This document shows positions 44,765 through 53,158 of a DNA stretch of 64,000 bases, in pieces. Location of the stretch: positions 62,001-126,000 of the forward strand of contig NZ_JACJOX010000020.1 in NCBI RefSeq assembly GCF_014695775.1. Direction: 5' to 3'. The first letter of the stretch is position 1, and every line of letters starts with the position of its first letter. Below the pieces are notes generated by a model. That model was not told the DNA's origin and did not search any database. It was given only the letters and a program-made list of their open reading frames with translations. The translations under genes and the position numbers were made by a program. Source of the DNA: Leptolyngbya sp. FACHB-60 (GTDB taxonomy: Bacteria > Cyanobacteriota > Cyanobacteriia > Phormidesmidales > Phormidesmidaceae).

Positions 44765-46054
44765 TTAAATACCGCTGACGTAGTAGTCGCGGGTGCCCTT
44801 GGCATTGAGGGCATCGCCCAGCCGATCTAGGGCGTGCACGTAGGCGGCAGTGCGCGGAGAAATTGCCAGCTCCTGGGCAATTTGCCAAATGCGCTCGCCC
44901 TCGGTCACCATCATGGTTTTGAGGCGGGCGTTGACATCCTCAATCGACCAGTAGAGACCGCTGCGGTTTTGCACCCATTCAAAGTAGCTGACGGTGACGC
45001 CGCCCGCATTGACCAAAATATCGGGGAAGACGTAGATGTCTTTGGCTTCTAGGATGCGATCGGCCTCAGAAGTCACAGGGCCATTGGCCACCTCAAAGAT
45101 GTAGCGAGCCTGAATGGTATTGGCATTCTCGGCGGTAATTTGATTCTCCAGCGCCGCCGGAATCAAGATATCGACATCCAGGGCCAGCAGTTCGTCGTTG
45201 GTGAGCACGGAGTGATCGTTCACGATGTGGCATACGGTGCCTTCGCAGTACACCGCTTTGAGGCTGCGGGTTGAGGTCTTGAACTGCTGAATGCTAGGGA
45301 TATCCAGCCCTGACGGGGAATAGACGCCGCCCTGGGAGTCGCTAACTGCCACAACCCGATAGCCAGCATCGAACAGCAGCCGGGCGATGACACTGCCGGC
45401 ATTGCCAAACCCCTGCACCGCGACGGTAGTGTTTTGAGGCACCTGGCCAAATTTAGCCATCATTGCCTGTAGTACGTAGAAGGCTCCGGTGCCGGTGGCC
45501 GTGTCGCGCCCCTGACTGCCGCCCATGCTGAGGGGTTTGCCGGTAATTACCGCTGGGCTCAGCTTGCGGCAGATGATGCTGTACTGATCCATCATCCAGC
45601 CCATGATCATGGGGTTGGTGTAGACGTCAGGGGCGGGCACGTCGACATCGGGGCCGATAAAGTTGGCGATCGCATCAATATACCCTCGGCTTAAGCGCTC
45701 TAGCTCAAATTTCGACAGCTCCTTGGGGTTTACCGTGACGCCGCCTTTGGCCCCGCCCAGGGGCAAATTTAGCGCCGCGCACTTAAAGGTCATCCAAAAC
45801 GCTAGCGACTGGACCTCGTCAAGGTTGACATCGGGGTGAAAGCGAATGCCGCCCTTGGTAGGGCCGCGTGTGTCGTCATAGCGCACTCGGTAGCCCTGAA
45901 AGACCTTCAGGGTGCCGTTGTCCATCCGCACCGGAATCGACACGGTGAGACTGGCCTTGGGATATCGCAGCCGTTCAGAGGCATCGTCAGAGATAGAAAC
46001 GTACTTAAGCGCCCGCTCTAGACGGCGGTTAGCATCAGACAAAATAGAGGCCAT
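44765..46054 (-). CDS. gdhA: Glutamate dehydrogenase family (Glu/Leu/Phe/Val)
   Basis: The protein has about 429 residues from the ATG at 46054; a TTG at 46093 extends the frame. Motifs are RYDDTRGPTKGGIRFHPDV, the catalytic Lys in CAALNLPLGGAKGGVTVNP, VPAPDVYTNPMIMGWMMD and the NAD-fold VAVQGFGNAGSVIARLLF. It interconverts glutamate and 2-oxoglutarate plus ammonium. A GTA-N8-TAC site lies 100 nt upstream, which suggests nitrogen control. It is convergent with the SDR gene. Confidence 0.95.
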   Translation of the reverse strand: MASILSDANRRLERALKYVSISDDASERLRYPKASLTVSIPVRMDNGTLKVFQGYRVRYDDTRGPTKGGIRFHPDVNLDEVQSLAFWMTFKCAALNLPLGGAKGGVTVNPKELSKFELERLSRGYIDAIANFIGPDVDVPAPDVYTNPMIMGWMMDQYSIICRKLSPAVITGKPLSMGGSQGRDTATGTGAFYVLQAMMAKFGQVPQNTTVAVQGFGNAGSVIARLLFDAGYRVVAVSDSQGGVYSPSGLDIPSIQQFKTSTRSLKAVYCEGTVCHIVNDHSVLTNDELLALDVDILIPAALENQITAENANTIQARYIFEVANGPVTSEADRILEAKDIYVFPDILVNAGGVTVSYFEWVQNRSGLYWSIEDVNARLKTMMVTEGERIWQIAQELAISPRTAAYVHALDRLGDALNAKGTRDYYVSGI

Positions 46055-46155
46055 AAACAAACACCAGGGGATGAAGGGATTGGTGAGCAGCAAATGTGGC
46101 TGCTGTTATTAAGGTGCCGCTAGGTCGAATCGACTCAGTCAAATAGCAATATTTT

Positions 46156-46169
46156 GTATTGTAAGCTAC
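46156..46169. promoter_or_regulatory. NtcA-like site upstream of gdhA
   Basis: GTATTGTAAGCTAC matches GTA-N8-TAC, the cyanobacterial NtcA consensus, 101 nt upstream of the gdhA ATG. About 16 such matches are expected by chance in 64 kb, so position is the only support. Confidence 0.35.
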
Positions 46170-46502
46170 CGTTTTAATCCCCCTGTGCTCTGTTCACTCA
46201 CCTATCTCCTTCACCTTCCCCACTCCCTCATCTCAGTGCCAAACAGGTTCGCTCTGTCAGAAGGGCAGGAAAATGCTGCTCAGCTCAAGTTGTCTTCACA
46301 GCTCCAGCGGGGCGCGATCCAGTGAATTTTCGCTGGCGCTAAGTGCAACCTCCTATTGCGAAGCACAACAAACCTTATCGAGGCGTAAAGGTTCAGCCTA
46401 AATAGTGGCTGTTAGCGGTGGGTTCTCGGAGAATGGGGTCATGCACCCAGGCCCGGTGCCCCAAAGCGGGCCTGGTTCCTCTTATGTATAAGGACTATTT
46501 CT
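46170..46502 (+). other. Leader region with hairpin before the small gene at 46503
   Basis: CCAGGCCCG pairs with CGGGCCTGG (46447-46475) about 27 nt before the ATG. Just upstream a short TTCTC-GGA-GAA element and GGGT...ACCC pairing may form more structure. A U-rich stretch does not follow. It could be an RNA regulator, but I could not match it to a known riboswitch, including the cyanobacterial glutamine riboswitches. Confidence 0.4.
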
Positions 46503-46709
46503 ATGAACAACCCCCAAGAAGTGCTTGAGCACCTCAAGCAGCTCGAAAAAGTCAATACAGTACAAAGCGCCCTATATCGCGAAGAGGCTCAGGCATTGCT
46601 GGCCGATGACACCGTTAGTCTGAAGTGGCGACAGGCGATCGCCGATCGCCTCAACCGAGCCAACCACGATCTGGCCCTGCACACCGTCTCCAGCGAAGAC
46701 AGCTACTAG
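46503..46709 (+). CDS. Small helical protein, function unknown
   Basis: This 68-residue acidic protein has two amphipathic helices (VLEHLKQLEKVNTVQSALYR and VSLKWRQAIADRLNRANHDL). A GTATAAGGA stretch lies about 7-15 nt upstream and may serve as ribosome-binding site. It is followed by a good terminator, so it is a self-contained short transcript with a structured leader. No family is recognised; it does not look like the glutamine-synthetase inactivating factors. Confidence 0.6.
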   Translation: MNNPQEVLEHLKQLEKVNTVQSALYREEAQALLADDTVSLKWRQAIADRLNRANHDLALHTVSSEDSY

Positions 46710-46730
46710 GCTTTAATCTTTAGCCCTATT

Positions 46731-46766
46731 AAGCCCGGCGGAGCAAAGTCTCCGTCGGGCTTTTGA
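46731..46766 (+). terminator. Terminator after the 46503 gene
   Basis: AAGCCCGGCGGAG pairs with CTCCGTCGGGCTT (one mismatch) around CAAAGT and is followed by TT. Confidence 0.9.
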
Positions 46767-46798
46767 CTGCCTGCGATCGCCCTAACTATGCCACAGTC

Positions 46799-48283
46799 TC
46801 AAATTACCGCTGGCGCAGTCTGAACTGAACTCAGGGAATCTGCGGCCCAGCTACTTCCCCAACCGGGGGTGAAAAGCCCCATGGCTCCACTCTCAGCAAC
46901 TGCTCCAGACATCGCCAAATCTTCGGCTGCCAGCGCCGGCATTGCACCATTGCCAGGCTGCAAGTACCCTGCCTCAAGGAGGCTAGTCTGAAACACATCT
47001 GCCAGCAGCTCGTGCACGGTGGTCGTGGGGTGCTGCTGATCCCACCAGAAGTAGCCAGGGTCGTCGAGCAGCCCTTGGTTGATCAGCGGGTCAGTGACGT
47101 TGGTAAAACCAAATTCCGCCGGAGCGCCGATAATCTCGGTGGTCAACCCAAACAGATCGACTGGGATGATGTCGGTCGTAGCGGACAGAGTTTTCTCCAA
47201 CACATCTAACGTATTGGCCAAACCAGCATTAAACGACTGGCTAAGTGCAGTGGCCTGAGCGCCGGTGCCATTGTCCAGGGCGCGGGGCGTCAGACCCAAG
47301 TTCGGCAGGTTGGGCACCAAAAACGTATCGGCCCCCCGCGCTGCCAGGCTGCTAATGGCCGTGGTGATATTCTGCACTGAGGTGGCGAGAAAGGCTGGAA
47401 TCGCAGCGGGGTCGCTGGGTAAGTTAAACAAATCGTTGGCCCCGGCCCACACGACATAGAGACTGTCAGGGTTGGCCGCGCCTTCCCCAAGGCCGCCCAG
47501 ATAGCTATCAACTTCGTCGAGCAAGCCTGGCAGGTTAGCCTCTGTGCCTGTGAGTGCACCGATCACGGGGTCGAGGCCGTTGTCTCGGCCCGTGGTCGCT
47601 CCCCCCACGGCAAAGTTTTGCACCTCGGTGGGCTCTAGTCCGATGTCGCTGACCAGGTAGTCAACCCAAATGTCGCCGTTAGAAAACCGGCCTTCAGAAT
47701 AGGGCAAGGGCGGGAAAAAGCCCGTCAACCCAAACAGGTTGCCAGGGTCTGACAGACTATCGCCAAAGATCGTCAGGCCGTTAAAGCTGGGCACCAGCGC
47801 CTGGGTTTGAAAACTCTCAGGCGTGAGACTGGTGGCCTCCACATTCAGGAGAATGACGCTGGGCTCTGGCTGGTCCAGGTAGCGCAGGGTGGTATTGGCC
47901 CCCTGCTGGGCGATCGCAATCTGCCCGAAACTCAAGCCCCCTGGCAGCAGGAAGCGATCGACTCTAGAATCAAAATCCACCACGGTATCGACCCGGCCAT
48001 CGTTTTTGAGCACAACCGTATCCTGCCCCGGCCCGGTAAAGAGCTGGTTGTTGCCCACCCCCCCATCGAGAACGTCATTGCCCAGGCCACCTAGCAGCCA
48101 ATCGTCTCCTTCGGCCCCAAACAGCTGTTTGTTACCCCAGAGGCCGACTAAAATCTCGTCTTCTGTGCCACCGTTGAGAGCATCATCGCCAAAGCCACTG
48201 ACCAAAACAGTACTGCCAAAAATATCAAGGGGGCCAAGACCAGCAAGAAACGGATTTAAAAAAGACGGTAAAAGCGATGCCAT
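46799..48283 (-). CDS. GDSL (SGNH) esterase with N-terminal RTX repeats
   Basis: This 494-residue protein carries an N-terminal region (about 30-110) with RTX-like Gly/Asp repeats (GTEDEILVGLWGNKQLFGAE; GLGNDVLDGGVGNNQLFTGP) that should bind calcium. The GDSL hydrolase follows: block I LTIFGDSLSDPGNL with Ser, block III VWAGANDLF and block V WDQQHPTTTVHELLA with Asp and His. No classical signal peptide is seen, so secretion may use a type I system; the C-terminus does not obviously repeat RTX. The substrate is unknown. Confidence 0.9.
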   Translation of the reverse strand: MASLLPSFLNPFLAGLGPLDIFGSTVLVSGFGDDALNGGTEDEILVGLWGNKQLFGAEGDDWLLGGLGNDVLDGGVGNNQLFTGPGQDTVVLKNDGRVDTVVDFDSRVDRFLLPGGLSFGQIAIAQQGANTTLRYLDQPEPSVILLNVEATSLTPESFQTQALVPSFNGLTIFGDSLSDPGNLFGLTGFFPPLPYSEGRFSNGDIWVDYLVSDIGLEPTEVQNFAVGGATTGRDNGLDPVIGALTGTEANLPGLLDEVDSYLGGLGEGAANPDSLYVVWAGANDLFNLPSDPAAIPAFLATSVQNITTAISSLAARGADTFLVPNLPNLGLTPRALDNGTGAQATALSQSFNAGLANTLDVLEKTLSATTDIIPVDLFGLTTEIIGAPAEFGFTNVTDPLINQGLLDDPGYFWWDQQHPTTTVHELLADVFQTSLLEAGYLQPGNGAMPALAAEDLAMSGAVAESGAMGLFTPGWGSSWAADSLSSVQTAPAVI

Positions 48284-48352
48284 AACGCCTCCGGATAGTT
48301 AGATAGCTCAAAAGGACCATGCCCAAGTTAGCGAACAGCAGACCTGCATGAC

Positions 48353-49246
48353 TCACACTTTAGGCTGACTGAGCACCACGTTTACACCCAGCAAAATTAA
48401 CCCCATACTGGCCATCATCGTCGCCGTCAGCGGCTCTCGAAAAAACAGCCAGGCCAGCCCCGCCACAAAGATCGGCACCAAACTATAGACCACGCTGGCG
48501 GTGCGGGTGGGGCCAACCTGCTGAATGCTGAGGTTAAACAATAAATAGGCCACCCCCGACGCGGCCACCCCCATATACAAAATGGCGACCATTGAGGCTA
48601 GAGATAGAGTCGCCAGCTGCTGCCACCAGCGCTCCAGTGTAGCCAGCCCCAAGAGCTGCCCTACCCCGGCCACAGCGGCATAAAAAGTAATCGTCAACCC
48701 CGAGTAGCGTTGGCTGAGCTGCTTGATAATCAGGGAATACACTACCCAGCACAGCACGGCGCACAGCATCAGCCCATCGCCTCGATTGAGTTCTAGGGTA
48801 AGTAAGGTAGTGATGTTGCCCCGAGTCAGCAGGGTTAGCACCCCCAGCAGCGCCAGCACAATGCCGCCGTACTGGCGGCGGGTCAGCCGCTCGCCAATAA
48901 ACAGCGCCGCCATCACCCCCGTCACCACTGGATTAAAGGCGTTGATAATGGCGGTGTTAGCTGTGGCTGTGTAGCGCAGGCTGCTAAAGAAAAAATAGTG
49001 ATAACCCACCACCCCAAATAAACCCAATAGCGCCATCGCTCCCCAGTCGGCGCGGGCGACGGTGAGGGCTTTAATCGGCTGAGCACAGCGGGCAATAAAT
49101 AGGCCCAACACCCCCATGGCAATGACGTAGCGCAGCAGTGAGGTGGTCAGCGGCCCCAGATCGACTGTGGTGTATTTGCCTGCTATGAAGCTGCCCGCAA
49201 ACAAAAAGCTGGTGAGAACAGGCAGCAAAACCTTGAGTTTGAGCAT
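48353..49246 (-). CDS. EamA/DMT family transporter
   Basis: This 297-residue protein has ten hydrophobic helices in two EamA halves. The first half starts VLLPVLTSFLFAGSFIAGKY, the second near GLMLCAVLCWVVYSLIIKQL, with the typical PVVTGVMAALFIGERLTRRQ and LVPIFVAGLAWLFFREPLTA signatures. It probably exports a small metabolite such as an amino acid; the substrate is not readable. It is divergent from groES. Confidence 0.92.
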   Translation of the reverse strand: MLKLKVLLPVLTSFLFAGSFIAGKYTTVDLGPLTTSLLRYVIAMGVLGLFIARCAQPIKALTVARADWGAMALLGLFGVVGYHYFFFSSLRYTATANTAIINAFNPVVTGVMAALFIGERLTRRQYGGIVLALLGVLTLLTRGNITTLLTLELNRGDGLMLCAVLCWVVYSLIIKQLSQRYSGLTITFYAAVAGVGQLLGLATLERWWQQLATLSLASMVAILYMGVAASGVAYLLFNLSIQQVGPTRTASVVYSLVPIFVAGLAWLFFREPLTATMMASMGLILLGVNVVLSQPKV

Positions 49247-49272
49247 CGATCAATCCTACATAGAGCAACCCA

Positions 49273-49288
49273 GTTCGGGAACCCGTAC
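49273..49288 (+). promoter_or_regulatory. K-box-like element upstream of groES
   Basis: GTTCGG-GAAC-CCGTAC fits GTTCGG-NNAN-CCNNAC, recalled as the cyanobacterial K-box linked to light and heat control of groE. It lies 37 nt upstream of CIRCE. Confidence 0.55.
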
Positions 49289-49325
49289 AGAGGCTTTGTT
49301 GCGATCGCCCCCCTGGCGTCGTAAA

Positions 49326-49352
49326 TTAGCACTCGGAGCTTGTGAGTGCTAA
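49326..49352 (+). promoter_or_regulatory. CIRCE operator (HrcA-binding) upstream of groES
   Basis: TTAGCACTC, nine spacer bases and GAGTGCTAA give the canonical inverted repeat without mismatch, 87 nt before the groES ATG. HrcA should repress groESL here; hrcA itself is not in the window. Confidence 0.97.
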
Positions 49353-49439
49353 GCTCCAAACAACATGTGTAATACGTCTGAGCGGGGCACGGTTTATCCC
49401 CAGACGTTGTCTTAATAGCAAATCCGGAGAAAGCATTGT

Positions 49440-49751
49440 ATGGCAGCTATCACTTTGGCGGCATCTAGCGTTAAGCCCCTAGCCGATCGAGTTTTGATTA
49501 AAGTAAGTGCGTCCGAAGAGACCACCGCTGGCGGCATTCTGCTACCTGACACCGCCAAGGAAAAGCCTCAGGTGGGCGAGATCACCGCCGTAGGCCCCGG
49601 TAAAACCGACGATAAAGGCACCCGCCAAGCGCTGGAAGTCAAGGTTGGCGACAAGGTGCTCTATTCCAAGTATGCCGGTACCGACATCAAGCTGGGCGGC
49701 GACGAGTTTGTGCTGCTGTCTGAGAAAGACATCCTTGCCGTTCTCGGCTAA
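49440..49751 (+). CDS. groES: Co-chaperonin GroES
   Basis: This 103-residue GroES has the start [20 protein letters not shown], the mobile loop [18 protein letters not shown] and the roof region [20 protein letters not shown]. It caps the GroEL ring. It is preceded by CIRCE and a K-box-like site and followed after 206 nt by groEL. Confidence 0.99.
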   Translation: MAAITLAASSVKPLADRVLIKVSASEETTAGGILLPDTAKEKPQVGEITAVGPGKTDDKGTRQALEVKVGDKVLYSKYAGTDIKLGGDEFVLLSEKDILAVLG

Positions 49752-49798
49752 ACCAATTCTGGATTTGAGATTTGGTGCGGGTGCTCTGTAGGCAATCC

Positions 49799-49870
49799 GT
49801 AGGATGGGCACTGCCCACCATCAGCCCTGGCAAGTTCCGTTGGGTTCCGCAAACGCTTCACCCAACCTAC
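49799..49870. repeat. Two small inverted repeats in the groES-groEL spacer
   Basis: GGATGGGCACTGCCCACC (hairpin GGGCA/TGCCC) is followed by GTTGGGT...ACCCAAC (49839-49866). Sequences of this kind (GGTTGGGTT, GGGTGGGCAxTGCCC) occur as dispersed intergenic repeats in many cyanobacterial genomes, as I recall. Whether they affect the operon is not known. Confidence 0.6.
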
Positions 49871-49957
49871 TAAGCTGAACTCCTAAATTCTGACTCTTAA
49901 ATTCCCTTCACGTTTTTGCATTCACCTCTTATCTTCTTTTCGGAGAATATCGAATTT

Positions 49958-51589
49958 ATGGCTAAGCGCATTGTTTACAACGAAAATGCTCGTCGCGCCC
50001 TCGAAAGGGGTATGGACATTCTGACCGAGGCTGTTGCCGTGACCCTTGGCCCCAAAGGCCGCAACGTGGTGCTCGAAAAGAAATTTGGCGCGCCCCAGAT
50101 CGTCAACGACGGCGTCACCATCGCCAAAGAAATTGAACTCGAAGACAACATCGAGAACACCGGCGTAGCCCTGATTCGTCAGGCCGCTTCTAAAACCAAT
50201 GACGCTGCTGGCGACGGCACCACCACCGCTACGGTGCTCGCCCACGCCATGGTTAAAGAAGGGATGCGTAACGTCGCCGCCGGCGCTAACGCGATTTCGC
50301 TGAAGCGCGGCATCGACAAAGCCACCGCGTTTCTAGTCGAAAAAATTGCTGAGCACGCCCGTCCCGTTGGCGATTCTAAGTCGATCGCTCAGGTAGGCTC
50401 CATCTCCGCCGGTAACGACGAAGAAGTGGGTGCGATGATCGCCGAAGCCATGGAGAAAGTGGGCCGCGAAGGCGTCATCTCTCTGGAAGAAGGCAAGTCG
50501 ATGACCACCGAACTGGAGGTCACCGAAGGGATGCGCTTTGACAAGGGCTATGTCTCTCCCTACTTTGTCACCGACACCGAGCGCATGGAAGCGGTGCTGG
50601 ATGAGCCCTACATTCTGATCACCGACAAGAAAATTGCCCTGGTGCAGGATCTGGTGCCCGTGCTTGAGCAAGTCGCTCGCTCCGGTCGTCCCCTGATCAT
50701 CATTGCCGAAGACATTGAGAAAGAGGCCCTGGCTACCCTGGTGGTCAACCGTCTGCGCGGTGTGCTGAATGTGGCCGCTGTGAAAGCACCTGGGTTTGGC
50801 GATCGCCGCAAGGCCATGCTTGAAGACATCGCTGTGCTGACCGGCGGCCAGGTGATCTCCGAAGATACTGGCCTCAAGCTCGACAACACCAAGCTCGACA
50901 TGCTGGGTCAGGCTCGTCGCCTCACCATCACCAAAGACACCACCACCATCGTCGCCGAAGGCAACGAGAAGGATGTCAAGGCCCGCTGTGAGCAAATTCG
51001 TCGTCAGATCGACGAAACCGAGTCGACCTACGACAAAGAGAAGCTGCAAGAGCGTCTGGCTAAGCTGTCCGGCGGTGTGGCCGTAATCAAGGTCGGTGCT
51101 GCCACCGAAACCGAGATGAAGGACCGCAAGCTGCGCCTCGAAGACGCCATCAACGCCACCAAGGCAGCGGTTGAAGAAGGCATCGTCCCCGGCGGCGGTA
51201 CCACCCTGGCTCACCTAGTACCAGCCCTGACCGAGTGGCTCGAAGCTAATCTCACCGCTGAAGAGCACACTGGCGCTGCGATCGTGGCTCGTGCCCTGGC
51301 CGCTCCTCTGATGCGCATTGCCCAGAACGCTGGCCAAAACGGTGCCGTAATCGCCGAGCGCGTCAAAGAGAAGGACTTCAACGTTGGCTACAACGCTGCC
51401 AACGGTGAGTTCGTCGATATGTTTGACGCTGGTATCGTTGACCCTGCTAAGGTGACCCGCTCTGCCCTGCAGAACGCGGCCTCCATCGCTGGCATGGTGC
51501 TGACCACCGAGTGCATTGTGGTCGATCTGCCCGAATCCAAGGAAGGCGCTCCCGCAGGCGCTGGCATGGGCGGCGACTTCGACTACTAA
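49958..51589 (+). CDS. groEL: Chaperonin GroEL (GroEL1 type)
   Basis: This 543-residue chaperonin is 14-meric and ATP-driven with GroES. It starts [18 protein letters not shown] (ATG at 49958); a frame to 49916 is not used. It has [30 protein letters not shown] and the apical and hinge regions, ending in [11 protein letters not shown]. The last 39 bp recur exactly at 52836-52874. It is operonic with groES and ends at the 51632 terminator. Confidence 0.99.
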   Translation: MAKRIVYNENARRALERGMDILTEAVAVTLGPKGRNVVLEKKFGAPQIVNDGVTIAKEIELEDNIENTGVALIRQAASKTNDAAGDGTTTATVLAHAMVKEGMRNVAAGANAISLKRGIDKATAFLVEKIAEHARPVGDSKSIAQVGSISAGNDEEVGAMIAEAMEKVGREGVISLEEGKSMTTELEVTEGMRFDKGYVSPYFVTDTERMEAVLDEPYILITDKKIALVQDLVPVLEQVARSGRPLIIIAEDIEKEALATLVVNRLRGVLNVAAVKAPGFGDRRKAMLEDIAVLTGGQVISEDTGLKLDNTKLDMLGQARRLTITKDTTTIVAEGNEKDVKARCEQIRRQIDETESTYDKEKLQERLAKLSGGVAVIKVGAATETEMKDRKLRLEDAINATKAAVEEGIVPGGGTTLAHLVPALTEWLEANLTAEEHTGAAIVARALAAPLMRIAQNAGQNGAVIAERVKEKDFNVGYNAANGEFVDMFDAGIVDPAKVTRSALQNAASIAGMVLTTECIVVDLPESKEGAPAGAGMGGDFDY

Positions 51590-51631
51590 GTTAGCTTCTA
51601 GGCCTCTTACTGGAGGCCAGAGCTAACTAAT

Positions 51632-51664
51632 AAAAAGCCGCCCTGAGTTAGGGCGGCTTTTTTA
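51632..51664 (+). terminator. Terminator after groEL
   Basis: AAAAAGCCGCCCT pairs with AGGGCGGCTTTTT around GAGTT, with a T-run. A similar hairpin occurs at 52963-52995. Confidence 0.93.
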
Positions 51665-51748
51665 ATGTTTAGATTTCAGGCAAACTGGGTTTGAGGTTCT
51701 AGTTGCTCCGTCGTTGGTAGGCAACTCGTTGCGACTCAATGCCAATAC

Positions 51749-52375
51749 TTAGCGGAAATTGCAGGTAGTGCCAGCCCACAGGTCTTCGACAACGGCATCG
51801 GGTTCAGCAGAGCTGAGAATTCCAAACAGGTTGCCCGTGGAAAACTCTGTGCCCAGGGTGCTTTCCATCACCTCGATGGTGTAGGCGGTCTCTAGGTCGC
51901 TGCGGGTTGAGCCAACGCCTACACCGTTCATGGTCGTCAGGGTCACCCCAGTGCTGGGTCGGGTCGACCAACCAATGAACTCACCGTCAGCGGAGTGCAT
52001 CGCCAATCCGTTTGACCATTGGGTAATGGTCTGGGGGCCGGAGCCACATTCGCTGTTTTCTCCCGATTCTGTGGGTTCTCCTGCGATCCGGGTGACAGCC
52101 TCTTCAGCAACGGCCATCTCGGTGCCAAAGTCGAGAGCATCGGTGGAGCCTGTTTGCTCATCCACCACTCGCAGCCCTTCTACTGCTAAAGCCAATACAA
52201 AACTAGTCTCTGTGGCCGGGTCCATAGGGGCCGGGTCGACCGGGTCAGTATTTGCCATAGGGTCTGTGCCGTTGGCATTGGCGGAGTCGGGCGTGCGGGT
52301 ACAGGCGGCGGTCGTCAGTAGCAGGGTAAGCCCTAGGGGTAACAGGGCAGAAAGGCGAAAGGTTGATTTAATCAT
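51749..52375 (-). CDS. Predicted lipoprotein, function unknown
   Basis: This 208-residue protein has a lipobox LLTTAAC at residues about 19-25 after a hydrophobic segment (SALLPLGLTLLLTT). A low-complexity D/P/N/M linker follows (PMANTDPVDPAPMDPATE), then a soluble domain (FVLALAVEGLRVVDEQTGS; GVGVGSTRSDLETAYTIEVM). The last part repeats a pattern of small periplasmic proteins without a known function. It is convergent with groEL. Confidence 0.75.
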   Translation of the reverse strand: MIKSTFRLSALLPLGLTLLLTTAACTRTPDSANANGTDPMANTDPVDPAPMDPATETSFVLALAVEGLRVVDEQTGSTDALDFGTEMAVAEEAVTRIAGEPTESGENSECGSGPQTITQWSNGLAMHSADGEFIGWSTRPSTGVTLTTMNGVGVGSTRSDLETAYTIEVMESTLGTEFSTGNLFGILSSAEPDAVVEDLWAGTTCNFR

Positions 52376-52660
52376 GATCTATTAAAACGTTATTAGCAAC
52401 ACAAAAACGAGTTTATAGCTGTCGCCATGGAGATTAGGACGTGCTGCATAGCCCTTAGCGCGATCGCTATACACGATTGCGCCGTTTCAGTTTTTGCAAA
52501 TGGTAAGGGCTCTTATCCTAGGCGCAATGGCCAAAACTATACTGAGCCTACGGCAGATTGTTGCCGTAAGTGGGCAGGACAAGGGCAAGCACACCCCAAG
52601 CGTCGTTAGATGGCCTGTTTGAACAGTCTTTAACGGTTGAGTAGTGAGTCAGCAACAGCT

Positions 52661-52835
52661 CTACCGAGCTTGCAACACCCCTCTAAAACCAGAGGCCACA
52701 ATGCGGGGCTGGCCGTCCTGCATTTGCACTGTGAACGATCGCGCTTCTCGCTGGGTTGAGCCGTCGGGGTAAACGTAGGTGTTCTCGCCCGCTAGCTCGA
52801 CAGTATCGGCGGTTTGCCCTGTTACCCTCAGTGCC
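52661..52835 (-). pseudogene. Truncated gene remnant abutting a groEL-tail copy
   Basis: Read leftward, the sequence encodes about 58 residues that look like a true C-terminal domain (GENTYVYPDGSTQREARSFT; VQMQDGQPRIVASGF), as in the nuclear-transport-factor-like or IMS-type beta domains of larger proteins. There is no native start: the only ATG lies inside the neighbouring groEL-tail copy on the opposite strand. The 5' part of the gene seems to have been lost at the junction near 52835. Confidence 0.5.
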
Positions 52836-52874
52836 CCCGCAGGCGCTGGCATGGGCGGCGACTTCGACTACTAA
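52836..52874 (+). repeat. Exact 39-bp copy of the groEL 3' end
   Basis: The last 39 bases of groEL (51551-51589, through its TAA) recur without mismatch at 52836-52874. Identity stops at both edges. Confidence 0.97.
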
Positions 52875-52962
52875 TCCGCTGAGTTAGCCACCAGACCAGC
52901 GGGAGAACATGCCCTAGGGCGGTAACTCTGTAGAAATCTGGTTGCACAACGTAGTGCGAAAC

Positions 52963-52995
52963 AAAAGCCGTCCTAAACCCTAGGGCGGCTTTTTT
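52963..52995 (+). terminator. Hairpin resembling the groEL terminator
   Basis: AAAAGCCGTCCTA pairs with TAGGGCGGCTTTT around AACCC, followed by a T-run. Similarity to the groEL terminator may be shared ancestry with the 39-bp copy just upstream, or coincidence. Confidence 0.8.
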
Positions 52996-53158
52996 GTTAG
53001 CAGTCAGAAGCAGCGCAGAATTCTTTCTTTAGATGGAGAGACAGACTTAGCCTAGGAGTACGACTCTTAGAAGAGCCGACAGAATCAAAGTTAATATTAA
53101 GCAACCCCCATGGCCAGGTCTTAAACGTCCTGGCTCTCTTTATGCTAAAGGCCGCACT

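Noticed and set aside
46170..46502. Glutamine-type riboswitch before the 46503 gene
   Set aside because: The conserved segments expected in that class are not present; only a generic hairpin was kept.
50333..51214. 293-codon frame antisense to groEL
   Set aside because: Fully inside groEL in the mirrored frame; composition is a shadow of GC-rich codons, and no domain is seen.
52427..52609. 60-codon frame in the spacer after the lipoprotein gene
   Set aside because: Cys-rich but irregular, no ribosome-binding site, contains a HIP1 site, no known pattern.
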